From contig CM066923.1 of assembly GCA_033964015.1 (NCBI GenBank), positions 1 to 64,000 of the forward strand: 64,000 nucleotides of DNA, read 5' to 3'. The notes beneath the pieces were generated by a model. The model ran no database searches. It saw only the letters and a program-made list of their open reading frames with translations, and was not told the DNA's origin. The position numbers were made by a program, and so were the translations under genes. Numbering within the stretch: the first letter of the stretch is position 1; every line of letters starts with the position of its first letter. The DNA is from Scolanthus callimorphus. Its lineage: Eukaryota > Cnidaria > Anthozoa > Actiniaria > Edwardsiidae. Shown here in pieces: positions 11,671 to 27,227 of the stretch.

Positions 11671-11904
11671 GTGAAACAGTCGGAGTCTGTGGAACACGGC
11701 AAGGGGACCATGCCGCCCATGCCCTGCCAAAGGAAAGGAAATAAATGCTCTGTCAAGGAGAGGATACCAGGCGCAGTGCGGGCGCTCTTGCCAAAAACCG
11801 AAAACTCGAAGTCCCTTGATGCTCCATATGCCGAGACAACTCATAGTGGAGAAGGCCGGCGAATAAATAGTCGATTATCCCACCGTAGGACACCACGCCA
11901 GTAA
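11671..11904 (+). CDS. Hypothetical small ORF in the terminal-repeat element
   Basis: This is a 77-codon frame, basic and Cys-containing (GNKCSVKERIPG, ALLPKTENSKSLDAPYAETT), that ends inside the right terminal repeat. Base composition here is higher in G+C than the rest of the interior. I do not recognise it. It may be a captured exon or chance. Confidence 0.2.
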   Translation: MKQSESVEHGKGTMPPMPCQRKGNKCSVKERIPGAVRALLPKTENSKSLDAPYAETTHSGEGRRINSRLSHRRTPRQ

Positions 11905-12082
11905 TTTAGGAGGACAAGGAGCCGGTTTCACACCACCACAGTTTATTCCGGCATGGCGGCCATCATGGAGCCGTGAACGACGATCTTACAGCGCATGCTC
12001 GCGGAACACGAGGCAGATAACACCAGGCAACCCATAACCTATACATAGTCTTACAAAACCTAACCTAGCCATACTATGGCGC
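11896..12082. repeat. Right direct terminal repeat
   Basis: This 187-bp copy is otherwise identical to 10303-10487, which implies recent insertion or recent homogenisation. Satellite resumes at the next base. Confidence 0.9.
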
Positions 12083-15000
12083 TATACGATTATCTATACG
12101 ATTATCTATACGATTATCTTTACGATTATCTTCACGATTATCTATACGATTATCTATACGATTAACTATACGATTATCTATACGATTATCTATACGATTA
12201 TCTATACGATTATCTATACGATTATCTATACGATTATCTATATGATTATATTGACGATCTAGACGATTATCTAGACGATTGTTTAGACGATTATCTAGAC
12301 GATTATCTAGACGATTATCAAGACGATTATCTAGACGACTATCTATGCGATTATCTATGCGATTATCTATGCGATATCCATGCGATTATTACACGATTAT
12401 CTATACGATTATCTATACGATTATCTATACGATTACTATACGATTATCTATACAATTATCTATACGATTATCGTGACGATTACCTATACGATTACCTATA
12501 CGATTACCTATACGATTATCTAAACGATTATCTATACGATTATCTATACGATTATCTATACGATTATCTATACGATTATCTATACGATTATCTTTACGAT
12601 TATCTTTACGATTATCTATACGATTATCTATACGATTATCTATACGATTATCTATACGATTATCTATACGATTATCTATACGATTATCTTTACGATTATC
12701 TTTACGATTATCTATACGATTATCTATACGATTATCTAGACGATTATCTATATGATATATTGACGATCTAGACGATTATCTAGACGATTATCTATATGAT
12801 TATATGACGATCTAGACGATTATCTAGACGATTATCAAGACGATTATCTAGACGATTATCTAGACGATTATCTATGCGATTATCTATGCGATTATCTATG
12901 CGATTATCCATGCTATTATCTACACGATTATCTACACGATTATCTATACGATTATCTTTACGATTACTTATACGATTATCTATACGATTATCTATACGAT
13001 TATCGTGACGATTATCGTGACGATTACCTATACGATTACCTATACCATTACCTATACGATTATCTATACGATTATCTATACGATTATCTATACGATTATC
13101 TATACGATTATCTATACGATTATCTATACGATTATCTATACGATTATCTATACGATTATCTACGATTATCTAGACGATTATCTAGACGATTATCTACACG
13201 ATTATCTAGACGATTACCTATACGATCACCTACACCATTACATATACGATTATCTATACGATTATCTATACGATTATCGTGACGATTACCTATACGATTA
13301 CCTATACCATTACCTATACGATTATTTTACGATTATCTAGACGATTATCTTACAATTATTTAGACGATTATCTATACGATTATCTATACGATTATCTATA
13401 CGATTATCGTGACGATTACCTATACGATTACCTATACGATTATCTATACGATTATCTATACGATTATCTATACGATTATATATACGATTATCTATACGAT
13501 TATCTATACGATTATCTATACGATTATCTATACGATTATCTATACGATTATCTATACGATTATCTATGCGATTATCTATATGATTATATTGACGATCTAG
13601 ACGATTGTCTAGACGATTGTCTAGACGATTATCTAGACGATTATCAAGACGATTATCTAGACGATTATCTATGCGATTATCTATGCGATTATCCATGCGA
13701 TTATCTACACGATTATCTATACGATTATCTATACGATTATCTATACGATTACCTATACGATTATCTATACAATTATCTATACGATTATCGTGACGATTAC
13801 CTATACGATTACCTATACGATTACCTATACGATTATCTATACGATTATCTATACGATTATCTATACGATTATCTTTACGATTATCTATACGATTATCTAT
13901 ACGATTATCTATACGATTATCTATACGATTATCTATACGATTATCAATGCGATTATCTTTACGATTATTTTTACGATTTCTATACGATTATCTATACGAT
14001 TATCTATACGATTATCTCTACGATTATCTATACGATTATCTAGTCGATTATCTAGTCGATTATCTAGACGATTATCTAGACGATTATTAGACGATTATCG
14101 TGACGATTATCGTGACGATTACCTATACGATTACCTATACGATTATCTATACGATTATCTATACCATTATCTATACGATTATCTTTACGATTATCTTACG
14201 ATTATTTTTACGATTATCTTCACGATTACCTAGACGATTATCTAGACGATTATCTAGACGATTATCTAGACGATTATCTATATGATTATATTGACGATCT
14301 AGACGATTATCTAGACGATTATCTAGACGATTATCTAGACGATTATCTTTACGATTATCTATACGATTATCTTTACGATTATTTTACGATTATCTATACC
14401 ATTATCTATACGATTATCTATACGATTATCTATACGATTATCTAGTCGATTATCTAGTCGATTATCTAGACGATTATCGTGACGTTATCGTGACGATTAT
14501 CGTGACGATTACTTATACGATTACCTATACGATTATCTATACGATTATCTATACCATTATCTATACGATATCTTTACGATTATCTTTACGATTATTTTTA
14601 CGATTATCTTCACGATTATCTAGACGATTATCTATACGATTATCTATACGATTATCTATACGATTATCTAGACGATTATCTAGACGATTATCTATATGAT
14701 TATATTGACGATCTAGACGATTATCTAGACGATTATCTAGACGATTATCAAGACGATTATCTAGACGATTATCTATGCGATTATCTATGCGATTATCTAG
14801 ACGATTACCTATACGATTACCTACACCATTACATATACGATTATCTATACGATTATCTATACGATTATCTGTATGATTATTTTACGATTATCTAGACGAT
14901 TATCTATACAATTATTTAGACGATTATCTATACGATTATCTAGTCGATTATCTAGTCGATTATCTAGTCGATTATCTATACGATTATCTATACGATTATC

Positions 15001-18000
15001 TATACGATTATCGTGACGATTACCTATACGATTACCTATACGATTATCTATACGACTATCTATACGATTATCTTTACGATTATCTTCACGATTATCTTCA
15101 CGATTATGTAGACGATTATCTATACGATTATCTATGCGATTATCTATGCGATTATCTATGCGATTATCTATGCGATTATCCATGCGATTATCTACACGAT
15201 TATCTACACGATTATCTACACGATTATCTATACGATTACCTATACGATTATCAATACGATCATCTACACGATTATCTATACGATCATTAACGATTATTTA
15301 TACGATTATCTGTACGATTATCTGTACGATTATCGTGACGATTACCTATACGATTATCTATACGATTATCTATACGATTATCTAGTCGATTATCTAGTCG
15401 ATTATCTAGACGATTATCGTGACGTTTATCGTGACGATTATCGTGACGATACTTATACGATTACCTATACGATTATCTATACGATTATCTATACCATTAT
15501 CTACAGATTATCTTTACGATTATCTTTACGATTATTTTACGATTATCTTCACGATTATCTAGACGATTATCTATACGATTATCTATACGATTATATATAC
15601 GATTATCTAGACGATTATCTAAACGATTATCTAGACGATTATCTATATGATTATATTGACGATCTAGACGATTATCTAGACGATTATCTAGACGATTATC
15701 AAGACGATATCTAGACGATTATCTATGCGATTATCTATGCGATTATCTAGACGATTACCTATACGATTACCTACACCATTACATATACGATTATCTATAC
15801 GATTATCTATACGATTATCTGTATGATTATTTTACGATTATCTAGACGATTATCTATACAATTATTTAGACGATTATCTATACGATTATCTAGTCGATTA
15901 TCTAGTCGATTATCTATACGATTATCTATACGATTATCTATACGATTATCGTGACGATTACCTATACGATTACCTATACGATTATCTATACGACTATCTA
16001 TACGATTATCTTTACGATTATCTTCACGATTATCTTCACGATTATGTAGACGATTATCTATACGATTATCTATGCGATTATCTATGCGATTATCTATGCG
16101 ATTATCTATGCGATTATCCATGCGATTATCTACACGATTATCTACACGATTATCTACACGATTATCTATACGATTACCTATACGATTATCTATACGATCA
16201 TCTACACGATTATCTATACGATTCATTAAACGATTATTTATACGATTATCTGTACGATTATCTGTACGATTATCGTGACGATTACCTATACGATTATCTA
16301 TACGATTATCTATACGATTACCTTTACGATTATCTTTACGATTATCTTACGATTATCTTTACGATTATCTTCACGATTATCGTGACGATTATCTATACGA
16401 TTATATATACGATTATCTAGACGATTATCTAGACGATTATCTATATGATTATATTGACGATCTAGACGATTATCTAGACGATTATCTAGACGATTATCAA
16501 GACGATTATCTAGACGATTATCTATGCGATTATCTATGCGATTATCTATGCGATTATCTATACGATTATCTATACGATTATCTATACGATTATCTACGAT
16601 TATCTAGACGATTATCTACACGATTATCTACACGATATATAGACGATTACCTATACGATTACCTACACCATTACATATACGATTATCTATACGATTATCT
16701 ATACGATTATCTGTATGATTATTTTACGATTATCTAGACGATTATCTATACAATTATTTAGACGATTATCTATACGATTATCTAGTCGATTATCTATACG
16801 ATTATCTATACGATTATCGTGACGATTACCTATACGATTACCTATACGATTATCTATACGACTATCTATACGATTATCTATACGATTATCTTACGATTAT
16901 CTCACGATTATCTTCACGATTATGTAGACGATTATCTATACGATTATCTATGCGATTATCTATGCGATTATCTATGCGATTATCTATGCGATTATCCATG
17001 CGATTATCTACACGATTATCTACACGATTATCTATACGATTACCTATACGATTATCTATACGATCATCTACACGATTATCTATACGATTCATTAAACGAT
17101 TATCTATACGATTATCTGTACGATTATCTGTACGATTATCTATACGATTATCTATACGATTATCTATACGATTATCTATACGATTATCTTAAGATTATCT
17201 TTACGATTATCTTTACGATTATCTTTACGATTATCTTTACGATTATCTTCACGATTATCTAGACGATTATCTAGACGATTATCTAGACGATTATCTATAC
17301 GATTATCTATACGATTATCTATACGATTATCTATACGATTATCTATATGATTATCTAGACGATTATCTAGAAGATTATCTAGACGATTATCTAGACGATT
17401 ATCTATGCGATTATCTATGCGATTATCTATGCGATTATCCATGCGATTATCTACACGATTATCTACACGATTATCTATACGATTACCTATACGATTATCT
17501 ATACGATTATCTATACGATTATCAATGCGATTATCTTTACGATATTTTACGATTATCTATACGATTATCTAGTCGATTATCTAGTCGATTATCTAGTCGA
17601 TTATCTAGTCGATATCTAGACGATTATCTAGACGATTATCGTGACGATTATCGTGACGATTATCGTGACGATTACCTATACGATTACCTATACGATTATC
17701 TATACGATTATCTATACCATTATCTATACGATTATCTTTACGATTATCTTTACGATTATTTTTACGATTATCTTCACGATTACCTAGACGATTATCTATA
17801 CGATTATCTACACGATTATCTAGACGATTATCTATACGATTATCAATGCGATTATCTTTACGATTATTTTACGATTATCTAGACGATTATCTATACGATT
17901 ATCTCTACGATTATCTCTACGATTATCTATACGATTATCTATACGATTATCTAGTCGATTAAATCTAGACGATTATCTAGACGATTATCTAGACGATTAT

Positions 18001-21000
18001 CGTGACGATTATCGTGACGATTACCTATACGATTACCTATACGATTATCTATACGATTATCTATACCATTATCTATACGATTATCTTTACGATTATCTTT
18101 ACGATTATTTTTACGATTATCTTCACGATTACCTAGACGATTATCTATACGATTATCTAGACGATTATCTAGACGATTATCTAGACGATTATCTAGACGA
18201 TTATATTGACGATCTAGACGATTATCTAGACGATTATCTAGACGATAATCTAGACGATTATCTTTACGATTATCTATACGATTATCTATACGATTATCTT
18301 TACGATTATTTTACGATTATCTATACGATTATCTATACGATTATCTATACGATTATCTATACGATTATCTATACGATTATCTAGTCGATTATCTATATCG
18401 ATTATCTAGACGATTATCGTGACGTTTATCGTGACGATTATCGTGACGATTACTTATACGATTACCTATACGATTATCTATACGATTATCTATACCATTA
18501 TCTATACGATTATCTTTACGATTATCTTTACGATTATTTTTACGATTATCTTCACGATTATCTAGACGATTATCTAGACGATTATCTATACGATTATATA
18601 TACGATTATCTAGACGATTATCTAGACGATTATCTAGACGATTATCTATATGATTATATTGACGATCTAGACGATTATCTAGACGATTATCTAGACGATT
18701 ATCAAGACGATTATCTAGACGATTATCTATGCGATTATCTATGCGATTATCTATACGATTATCTATACGATTATCTACGATTATCTAGACGATTATCTAG
18801 ACGATTATCTACAACGATTATCTAGACGATTACCTATACGATTACCTACACCATTACATATACGATTATCTATACGATTATCTATACGATATCTGTATGA
18901 TTATTTTACGATTATCTAGACGATTATCTATACAATTATTTAGACGATTATCTATACGATTATCTAGTCGATTATCTAGTCGATTATCTATACGATTATC
19001 TATACGATTATCTATACGATTATCGTGACGATTACCTATACGATTACCTATACGATTATCTATACGACTATCTATACGATTATCTATACGATTATCTTTA
19101 CGATTATCTTCACGATTATCTTCACGATTATGTAGACGATTATCTATACGATTATCTATGCGATTATCTATGCGATATCTATGCGATTATCTATGCGATT
19201 ATCCATGCGATTATCTACACGATTATCTACACGATTATCTATAGGATTATCTATACGATTATCTATACGATCATCTACACGATTATCTATACGATTCATT
19301 AAACGATTATCTATACGATTATCTGTACGATTATCTGTACGATTATCGTGACGATTACCTATACGATTATCTATACGATTATCTATACGATTATCTTTAC
19401 GATAATCTTTACGATTATCTTTACGATTATCTTTACGATTATCTTCACGATTATCTATACGATTATCTATACGATTATCTATACGATTATCTATACGATT
19501 ATCTATACGATTATCTATACGATTATCTATACGATTATCTATATGATTATCTAGACGATTACTAGAAGATTATCTAGACGATTATCAAGACGATTATCTA
19601 GACGATTATCTATGCGATTATCTATGCGATTATCTATGCGATTATCCATGCGATTATCCATGCGATTATCTACACGATTATCTACACGATTATCTATACG
19701 ATTACCTATACGATTATCTATACGATTATCTATACGATTATCAATGCGATTATCTTTACGATTATTTTACGATTATCTATACGATTATCTATACGATTAT
19801 CTATACGATTATCTAGTCGATTATCTAGTCGATTATCTAGTCGATTATCTAGTCGATTATCTAGACGATTATCTAGACGATTATCTAGACGATTATCTAG
19901 ACGATTATCGTGACGATTACCTATACGATTACCTATACGATTATCTATACGATTATCTATACCATTATCTATACGATTATCTTTACGATTATCTTTACGA
20001 TTATTTTTACGATTATCTTCACGATTACCTAGACGATTATCTATACGATTATCTAGACGATTATCTAGACGATTATCTAGACGATTATCTATATGATTAT
20101 ATTGACGATCTAGACGATTATCTAGACGATTATGTAGACGATTATCTAGACGATTATCTAGACGATTATCTAGACGATTATCTAGACGATTATCTTTACG
20201 ATTATCTATACGATTATCTTTACGATTATTTTACGATTATCTATACGATTATCTATACGATTATCTATACGATTATCTAGTCGATTATCTAGTCGATTAT
20301 CTAGACGATTATCGTGACGATTATCGTGACGATTACCTATACGATTACCTATACGATTATCTATACGATTATCTATACCATTATCTATACGATTATCTTT
20401 ACGATTATCTTTACGATTATTTTTACGATTATCTTAACGATTATCTAGACGATTATCTATACGATTATATATACGATTATCTAGACGATTATCTAGACGA
20501 TTATCTATACGATTCATTAAACGATTATCTATACGATTATCTGTACGATTATCGTGACGATTATCGTGACGATTACCTATACGATTATCTATACGATTAT
20601 CTATACGATTATCCTTACGATTATCTTTACGATTATCTTTACGATTATCTTTACGATTATCTAGACGATTATCTAGACGATTATCTATACGATTATCTAT
20701 ACGATTATCTATACAATTATCTATATGATTATCTAGACGATTATCTAGACGATTATCAGACGATTATCTAGACGATTATCTAGACGATTATCTATGCGAT
20801 TATCTATGCGATTATCTATGCGATTATCCATGCGATTATCTACACGATTATCTACACGATTATCTATACGATTAACTATACGATTATCTATACGATTATC
20901 TATACGATTATCAATGCGATTATCTTACGATTATTTTACGATTATCTAGACGATTATCTATACGATTATCTATACGATATCTATACGATTATCTATACGA

Positions 21001-23702
21001 TTATCTAGTCGATTATCTAGTCGATTATCTAGTCGATTATCTAGACGATTATCTAGACGATTATCTAGACGATTATCGTGACGATTATCGTGACGATTAT
21101 CGTGACGATTACCTATACCATTACCTATACGATTATCTATACGATTATCTATACCATTATCTATACGATTATCTTTACGATTATCTTTACGATTATTTTT
21201 ACGATTATCTTCACGATTATCTAGACGATTATCTAGACGATTATCTATACGATTATCTAGACGATTATCTATATGATTATATTGACGATCTAGACGATTA
21301 TCTTTACGATTATTTTACGATTATCTATACGATATCTATACGATTATCTATACGGTTATCTATACGATTATCTATACGATTATCTAGTCGATTATCTAGT
21401 CGATTATCTAGACGATTATCGTGACGATTATCGTGACGATTACCTATACGATTACCTATACGATTATCTATACGATTATCTATACGATTATCTATACGAT
21501 TATCTTTACGATTATCTTTACGATTATTTTACGATTATCTTCACGATTATCTAGACGATTATCTATACGATTATCTATACGATTATCTAGACGATTATCT
21601 AGACGATTATCTAGACGATTATCTAGACGATTATCTATATGATTATATTGACGATCTAGACGATTATCTAGACGATTATCTAGACGATTATCAAGACGAT
21701 TATCAGACGATTATCTAGAGGATTATCTAGACGATTATCTATGCGATTATCTATACGATTACCTATACGATTATCTTTACGATTATCTATACGATTATCT
21801 AGTTATCTATACGATTATCTAGACGATTATCTAGACGATTATCTAGACGATTATCTAGACGATTATCTAGACGATTATCTAGACGATTATCTAGACGATT
21901 GTCTAGACGATTGTCTAGACAATTATCTAGACGATTATCTAGACGATTATCTAGACGATTATCTAGACGATTATCTAGACGATTATCTAGACGATTTTCT
22001 AGACGATTATCTAGACGATTATACAGACGATTATCTATACGATTATTTAGTCGTTTATCTACACGATTATCTATACGATTATCTATACGATTATCTATAC
22101 GATTATCTATACGATTATCTATACGATTATCGATACGATTATCGATACGATTATCGATACGATTATCGATACGATTATCTAGACGATTATCAATGCGATT
22201 ATCTATGCGATTATCGACGATTATCTAGACGATTATCTAGACGATTATCTAGACGATTATCTAGACGATTATCTAGACGATTATCTAGACGATTATCTAG
22301 ACGATTATCTAGACGATTGCCTATACGATTATCTATACGGTTATCTATACGATTATCTTTACGATTATTTTACGATTATCTAGACGATTATCTAGACGAT
22401 TATCTAGACGATTATCTAGACAATTATCTATATGATTATCTAGACGATTATCTAGACGATTATCTAGACGATTATCTAGACGATTATCTAGACGATTATC
22501 TAGACGATTATCAAGACGATTATCAAGACGATTATCTAGACGATTATCTATGCGATTATCTATGCGATATCTACACGATTATCTACACGATTATCTATAC
22601 AATTATATATACGATTATCTATACGATTATCTATACGATTATCTATACGATTATCTATACGATTATCAATACGATTATCGATACGATTATCGATACGATT
22701 ATCTATACGATTATCTATACGATTATCTATGCGATTATCGACGATTATCTATACGATTATCTAGACGATTATCTAGACGATTATCTAGACGATTACCTAT
22801 ACGATTATCTATACGATTATCTATACGATTATCTTTACGATTATTTTACGATTATCTAGACGATTATCTAGACGATTACCTATACGATTACCTATACGAT
22901 ATCTATACGATTATCTATACGATTATCTATACGATTACCTTTACGATTATCTTCACGACTATCTATACGATTATCTAGACGATTATCTAGACGATTATCT
23001 AGACGATTATCTAGACGATTATCTAGTCGATTATCTAGACGACTATCTAGACGACTATCTAGAAGATTATCTAGACGATTATCTAGACGATTATCTAGAC
23101 GATTACCTATACGATTACCTAGACGATTATCTATACGATTATCTATACGATTATCTATACGATTATCTATACGATTATCTATACGATTATCTATACGATT
23201 ATCTATACGATTATCTATACGATTATCTAGACGGTTATCTAGACGATTATCTAGACGATTATCTAGACGATTATCTAGACGATTATCTAGACGATTATCT
23301 AGACGATTATCTAGACGATTACCTATACGATTACCTATACGATTATCTAGACGATTATCTATACGATTTCTAGACGATTATCTATACGATTATCTATACG
23401 ATTATCTATATGATTATATTGACGATTTATATTGACGATCTAGACGATTATCTAGACGATTATCTAGACGATTATCTAGCGATTATCTAGACGGTTGTCT
23501 AGACGATAATCTAAACGATAATCTAGACGATTATCTAGACGATAATCTAGACGATTATCTAGACGATTATATACTAGATTATCTACTAGATTATAATCTA
23601 GACGATTATCTAGACGGTTATCTAGACGGTTATCTCGACGGTTATCTAGACGATTATCTAGACGATTATTTAGACGATTATCTTGACGATTATCTTGACG
23701 AT
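12083..23702. repeat. 12-bp satellite, array C (11.6 kb)
   Basis: This is the main block of GATTATCTATAC-type units. Higher-order patterns recur: the phrase TATATGATTATATTGACGAT appears about a dozen times, for example near 13578, 14280, 14692, 15643, 16443, 18652 and 20093. A longer block (GATTATCTTCACGATTATGT and its neighbours) recurs near 15085, 16024, 16903 and 19109. All long frames inside are satellite artefacts. No gene is seen. Confidence 0.97.
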
Positions 23703-26700
23703 TCCCGTTGGTGGCAAGAAGTCAAATGTTTAAGTGGCTCGGTGGATTCAAGCGACTGGTGGCATCAGCTGATGGACAACGCCATTCCATCTGTTCAGAT
23801 ACTATGTGAGAAATTCAATGAGTTTTTGGTTGGGCTGACGTCCAATTTCTCGCCTCTCTCACGGCAAGTCACCTGCACTGGGCTGGTCCCCTCAGAGTTG
23901 TTAGTTACCCCTGAAAAAGCATTTAGAGCCCTGAGCTGCATAAAAGTGAGGAAGTCATCTGGACCGGATCCAGTTCCTAGTGTTGTGTGGAAAGAATTTG
24001 CCCCTGAACTGTCTGGTGTCATTAGTGATCTGTATAATTCGTCGCTGATAGAAAGCTTTGTTCCTCAAGTACTGAAGGAGTCGATAGTTCATCCAGTGCC
24101 GAAGTGCTCTCCCCCAAAGGTTTTAAAGGAGGACCTTAGACCTATTACCCTTACATCTCAGTTAGCTAAAGTTATGGAGGGATTTGCACTTGACTCGCTC
24201 TTTAAACAAGTTAGGGATAAGCTTGATCCTAAACAGTTTTCGGTTAGTGGGAAGTCTACCGTTCAAGCACTGGTGTATTTTCTTCATTCCATCTTAGAAT
24301 CACTCGATAGAGGCGAAAACTATGTGCGCATCTTTTTTGCCGATTTTTCTAAGGGTTTCGACCTAGTGGACCACAATGTTCTAATATCTGAGCTCAAGCT
24401 ATTAGGAGTCAATCAATATCTTTTAAGCTGGATTGCAGCCTTTCTCACCTCCAGACCTCAGCGCGTTAAGATAAGCGGCCATATATCATCTCCTGTGCTT
24501 CCCAACGGGGGTATTCCGCAGGGCACTAAGCTCGCGCCATTGTTGTTTGCTATACTGGTAAATAGGCTGGCGAACACTTGGCCATATCGCATAAAGTATG
24601 TTGATGACACCACCGTCTATGAGGTGATACCCAGGTGCTCGCCGAGTTATTTACCATGTATAGCAAGTGACCCTGCATGGGAAAACGTATAATAACGACT
24701 TTCCATTTTTCCTTAAGTCGTTCGGTACCCGTTCAAACGACCTGAAAAGTCGTTTGCACGGCTGAAAAAGTCGTGCTCATTAACTAGAAAGTCGTTTGAA
24801 CGACTTTAAAAGTCGTTTATGCTAATTCAAAAGCCGTTCAAACGGAACGCAAAGTCGTTTTTAAACTTTTCGATAACGTTTGAACGAGAAGTAAAGTCGT
24901 TTATTTCAATGCGTTCGTAGTTTTGTCGGAAACCGAGCGCGGTACGATGGATAGCCAAAGCAACTCAATGCAAAGTGAAAAACAAACATGAACAATATTT
25001 ATATTCTGATTAAAATACTCATAGTTTACCGGGAATTTCCCGGAGTTTTTTACGTCATCTCCTGGGCTCTCTGTATTCAAGTAAAATCTCCCGAATTTCT
25101 TATATCTTGGAAATAAGTGCTCAATGGAAAAATGTATTTTGAGTCATGTTCGATCTTTCATCTTGAAACGCGCTTTCTGTACTTTTCCGTGAAGTAAAAT
25201 GTCGGCGGCGCGGCGCAATGTATCTTATGAATTTGTTGTTGTTCACTTTTATTTTCGGTTCTATATCGAAAACGCTTCCCTTTTCGCATTCCCAAAGAAT
25301 TGCAGTTGAGTCTCTGCTTTGTGGATAGAACGAAAAGGAAGAAAGAACGAGAAAGAACAAAGGTATACATAGGAAACAAAGGAATTTTATTTAGAGATTG
25401 AATAAAAAGTGCGAACCAATTATGAATATGTAATTAGTGTGTACGTCTAAACGAAAATCACAAACACGTCTTGTCCTCTGGGCGTCTAGAAGTTCTGTCG
25501 TGCTCAGTACTGCAAATCGCACTCAAACTATGCTTTGAAGGGATAAAAATCATGCATAGTGCATTGTTAGTATTTCTGAACCTTGAAACAGGAATTGGAA
25601 TGCCGTGAAATCGACTGAGACGGGTAAGTTTTACGCGAAGTTTTGTTTACGTTCTGCGCTTGACGATGAATGCCATCAGTTCCGTTTCAGGCTGCGCCAA
25701 ATTCACCCTGCTTGTTCTGGAGGCCTTACTGTAAATACCGTAGTAGTTCTTGCAATTTTGTCTCTTTGTAGTTGATAATGATTATTTTTCATGCTCTCAT
25801 TATTTGTTTATTTGGAGAGCGGGAAGTAAACTTGACAGCGCGTGTTGGGGTTCGACATCCATTCGCGCCGTGTCTGTGTATTGTTATTTTTGCATCGTAG
25901 GATCTCCCGCATACATGAAATTCTTACTTTTATCTTTCACTTTGAGAGCATTATTCTTGATGTCATTGCGTTATTTCGCAATGTCCTGATTGTTGTTTTT
26001 ACTAGTGGCGCTGTTTTACGCCATCGCACGCTTTTCAGGGGACCGGGCTTCAGCAGTACTCTATCCGATGCTTTTCGTAATTTACTCGGCGCTCGTTCGT
26101 AAGCAGGGCTTGTTTCGTAAACTCGTTCACTTATTTATAGAGCCGTTCGCTCGTTTGAAATTCCCATTCGGTCGTTTAAAATTCCCGTTCGGTCGTTCAA
26201 AAATCCCGTTCGGTCGTTTATGCAAGACGTTTGAACGGCTGCAAAACTCGTTTGAACGACTGAAAAAGTCGTTTGCTACCCGTTCGTTTTGGCAAAAAAA
26301 CGGAAAGTCGTTATTATACGTTTTCCCATGCAGGGTCACAGGTATCTGTCAGTTTGCCACGGAGCGTGGGATGAGGCTCAACCCTAAAAAGTGCCGGGAA
26401 TTAGTCATTAATTTTCTACATTATCAGCCCTCACCAGTCAATGACTTGCACCTCATGGGTTCCGTTATCAAAAGGGTTGAAAGTTATAAGATCCTCGGTG
26501 GTCACATAAGTTATGATCTCTCTTGGAATAAGCATGTTGACTATGTAGTTAAGAAGGCTAACAAAAGGCTATATGCTATACGGCTCTTAAAGAAATCTGG
26601 AGTTCCGGTTCAGGACCTTATTAGAATCTATTGCGCTACCGGAGTATCTTGTTGATACTGTTGAGGGCGTACAAAGGAAAGTCCTCCGTATTGTTCTTCC

Positions 26701-27031
26701 ACACCTGCGTTACCAGGAGGCTTTGGATGCCTGTGGGCTACAAAGCCTCTCCTCTCGCAGAAATGATTTATGCTTTAAGTTCATGGTCTCCGCTAGGGAG
26801 CACGAACCTCTAAGGTCTGTAATTACTGGAAGTGTAACACGAAATGCACGTGGTTATTCACTTAGGTCAGGGACTGTGAGTACAACGGGACGCATCCCGA
26901 CTACAAATCGCTTTGGTGACTTTGTATCACATAGATATCTGTAATTATTGTTGCTAGATATTGCTGACCCGTTGCTGTAATTCAGTTTCAACTGCAATGG
27001 AATTCGAATAAACCTATTTATTATTTTATTA
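23703..27031 (+). pseudogene. 5'-truncated LINE reverse transcriptase (CR1/jockey-like), interrupted
   Basis: The first part, 23703-24666, encodes a reverse transcriptase with the fingers and palm of non-LTR elements: LRPITLTSQLAKVMEGF, FADFSKGFDLVDH, NGGIPQGTKLAPLLFAILVN and the catalytic box YVDDTTVY. The frame is then cut by a 1673-bp inverted-repeat element and resumes at 26340 with FATERGMRLNPKKCRELVIN and ESYKILGGHISYDLSWNKHV. Near 26638 a deletion joins RIYC to ALPEYLVDTVEGVQ out of frame. The C-terminal part runs to a stop at 26944, followed by AATAAA and a TTATTATTTTATT tail that merges with satellite. The N-terminal endonuclease is missing, as is usual for truncated LINE copies. Confidence 0.85.
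24667..26339. mobile_element. Non-autonomous DNA element with 38-bp terminal inverted repeats
   Basis: The ends are exact inverted repeats of about 38 bp beginning GTGACCCTGCATGGGAAAAC. Inside each end are arrays of AACGACT/AGTCGTT motifs (for example AAAGTCGTTTGAACGAC), and a run of TTCCCGTTCGGTCGTT near 26160-26220. The middle (25.0-26.0 kb) has only short frames and no transposase. It sits within the LINE frame, so it inserted later. No clear target duplication is seen. It is related by its ends to 44207-46241. Confidence 0.85.
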
Positions 27032-27227
27032 TTATCTATACGATTATCTATACGATTATCTATACGATTATCTATACGATTATCTATACGATTATCTATA
27101 CGATTATATAGACGATTATATATACGATTATCTAGACGATTATCTAGACGATTATCTATACGATTACCTATACCATTATCTATACCATTATCTATACCAT
27201 TATCTATACGATTATCTATACGATTAT
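27032..27227. repeat. 12-bp satellite, array D
   Basis: The satellite resumes immediately after the LINE tail, supporting insertion of the LINE into the array. It stops at CGATTATTGTAATTGCC. Confidence 0.93.

Larger units (their letters stand above)
10303..12082. mobile_element. 1.78-kb element with ~185-bp direct terminal repeats
   Basis: The sequence CGCCAGTAATTTAGGAGG...ACTATGGCG at 10303-10487 is repeated at 11896-12082 with only two single-base indels. The element sits inside satellite. CTA on its left and CTA on its right would fuse to restore a perfect satellite unit, so a 3-bp target duplication is likely. Ends are CGCC...GGCG, not the TG...CA of ordinary LTRs. No reverse transcriptase, integrase or transposase is visible in the 1.4-kb interior, so it is non-autonomous. 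A small LTR-retroelement derivative or a Penelope-like element are candidates. Confidence 0.75.

Noticed and set aside
13279..22859. Long open frames of up to 372 codons (DYLDDYL, TIIYTII, RLSIRLS, DNRIDNR)
   Set aside because: They are read-through of the stop-free 12-bp satellite in several frames on both strands, with no domain or start context.
24667..26339. Protein-coding potential inside the inverted-repeat element (25750-26655 frames)
   Set aside because: The only protein-like part begins after 26339 and belongs to the interrupted LINE; the rest is subterminal motif repeats.
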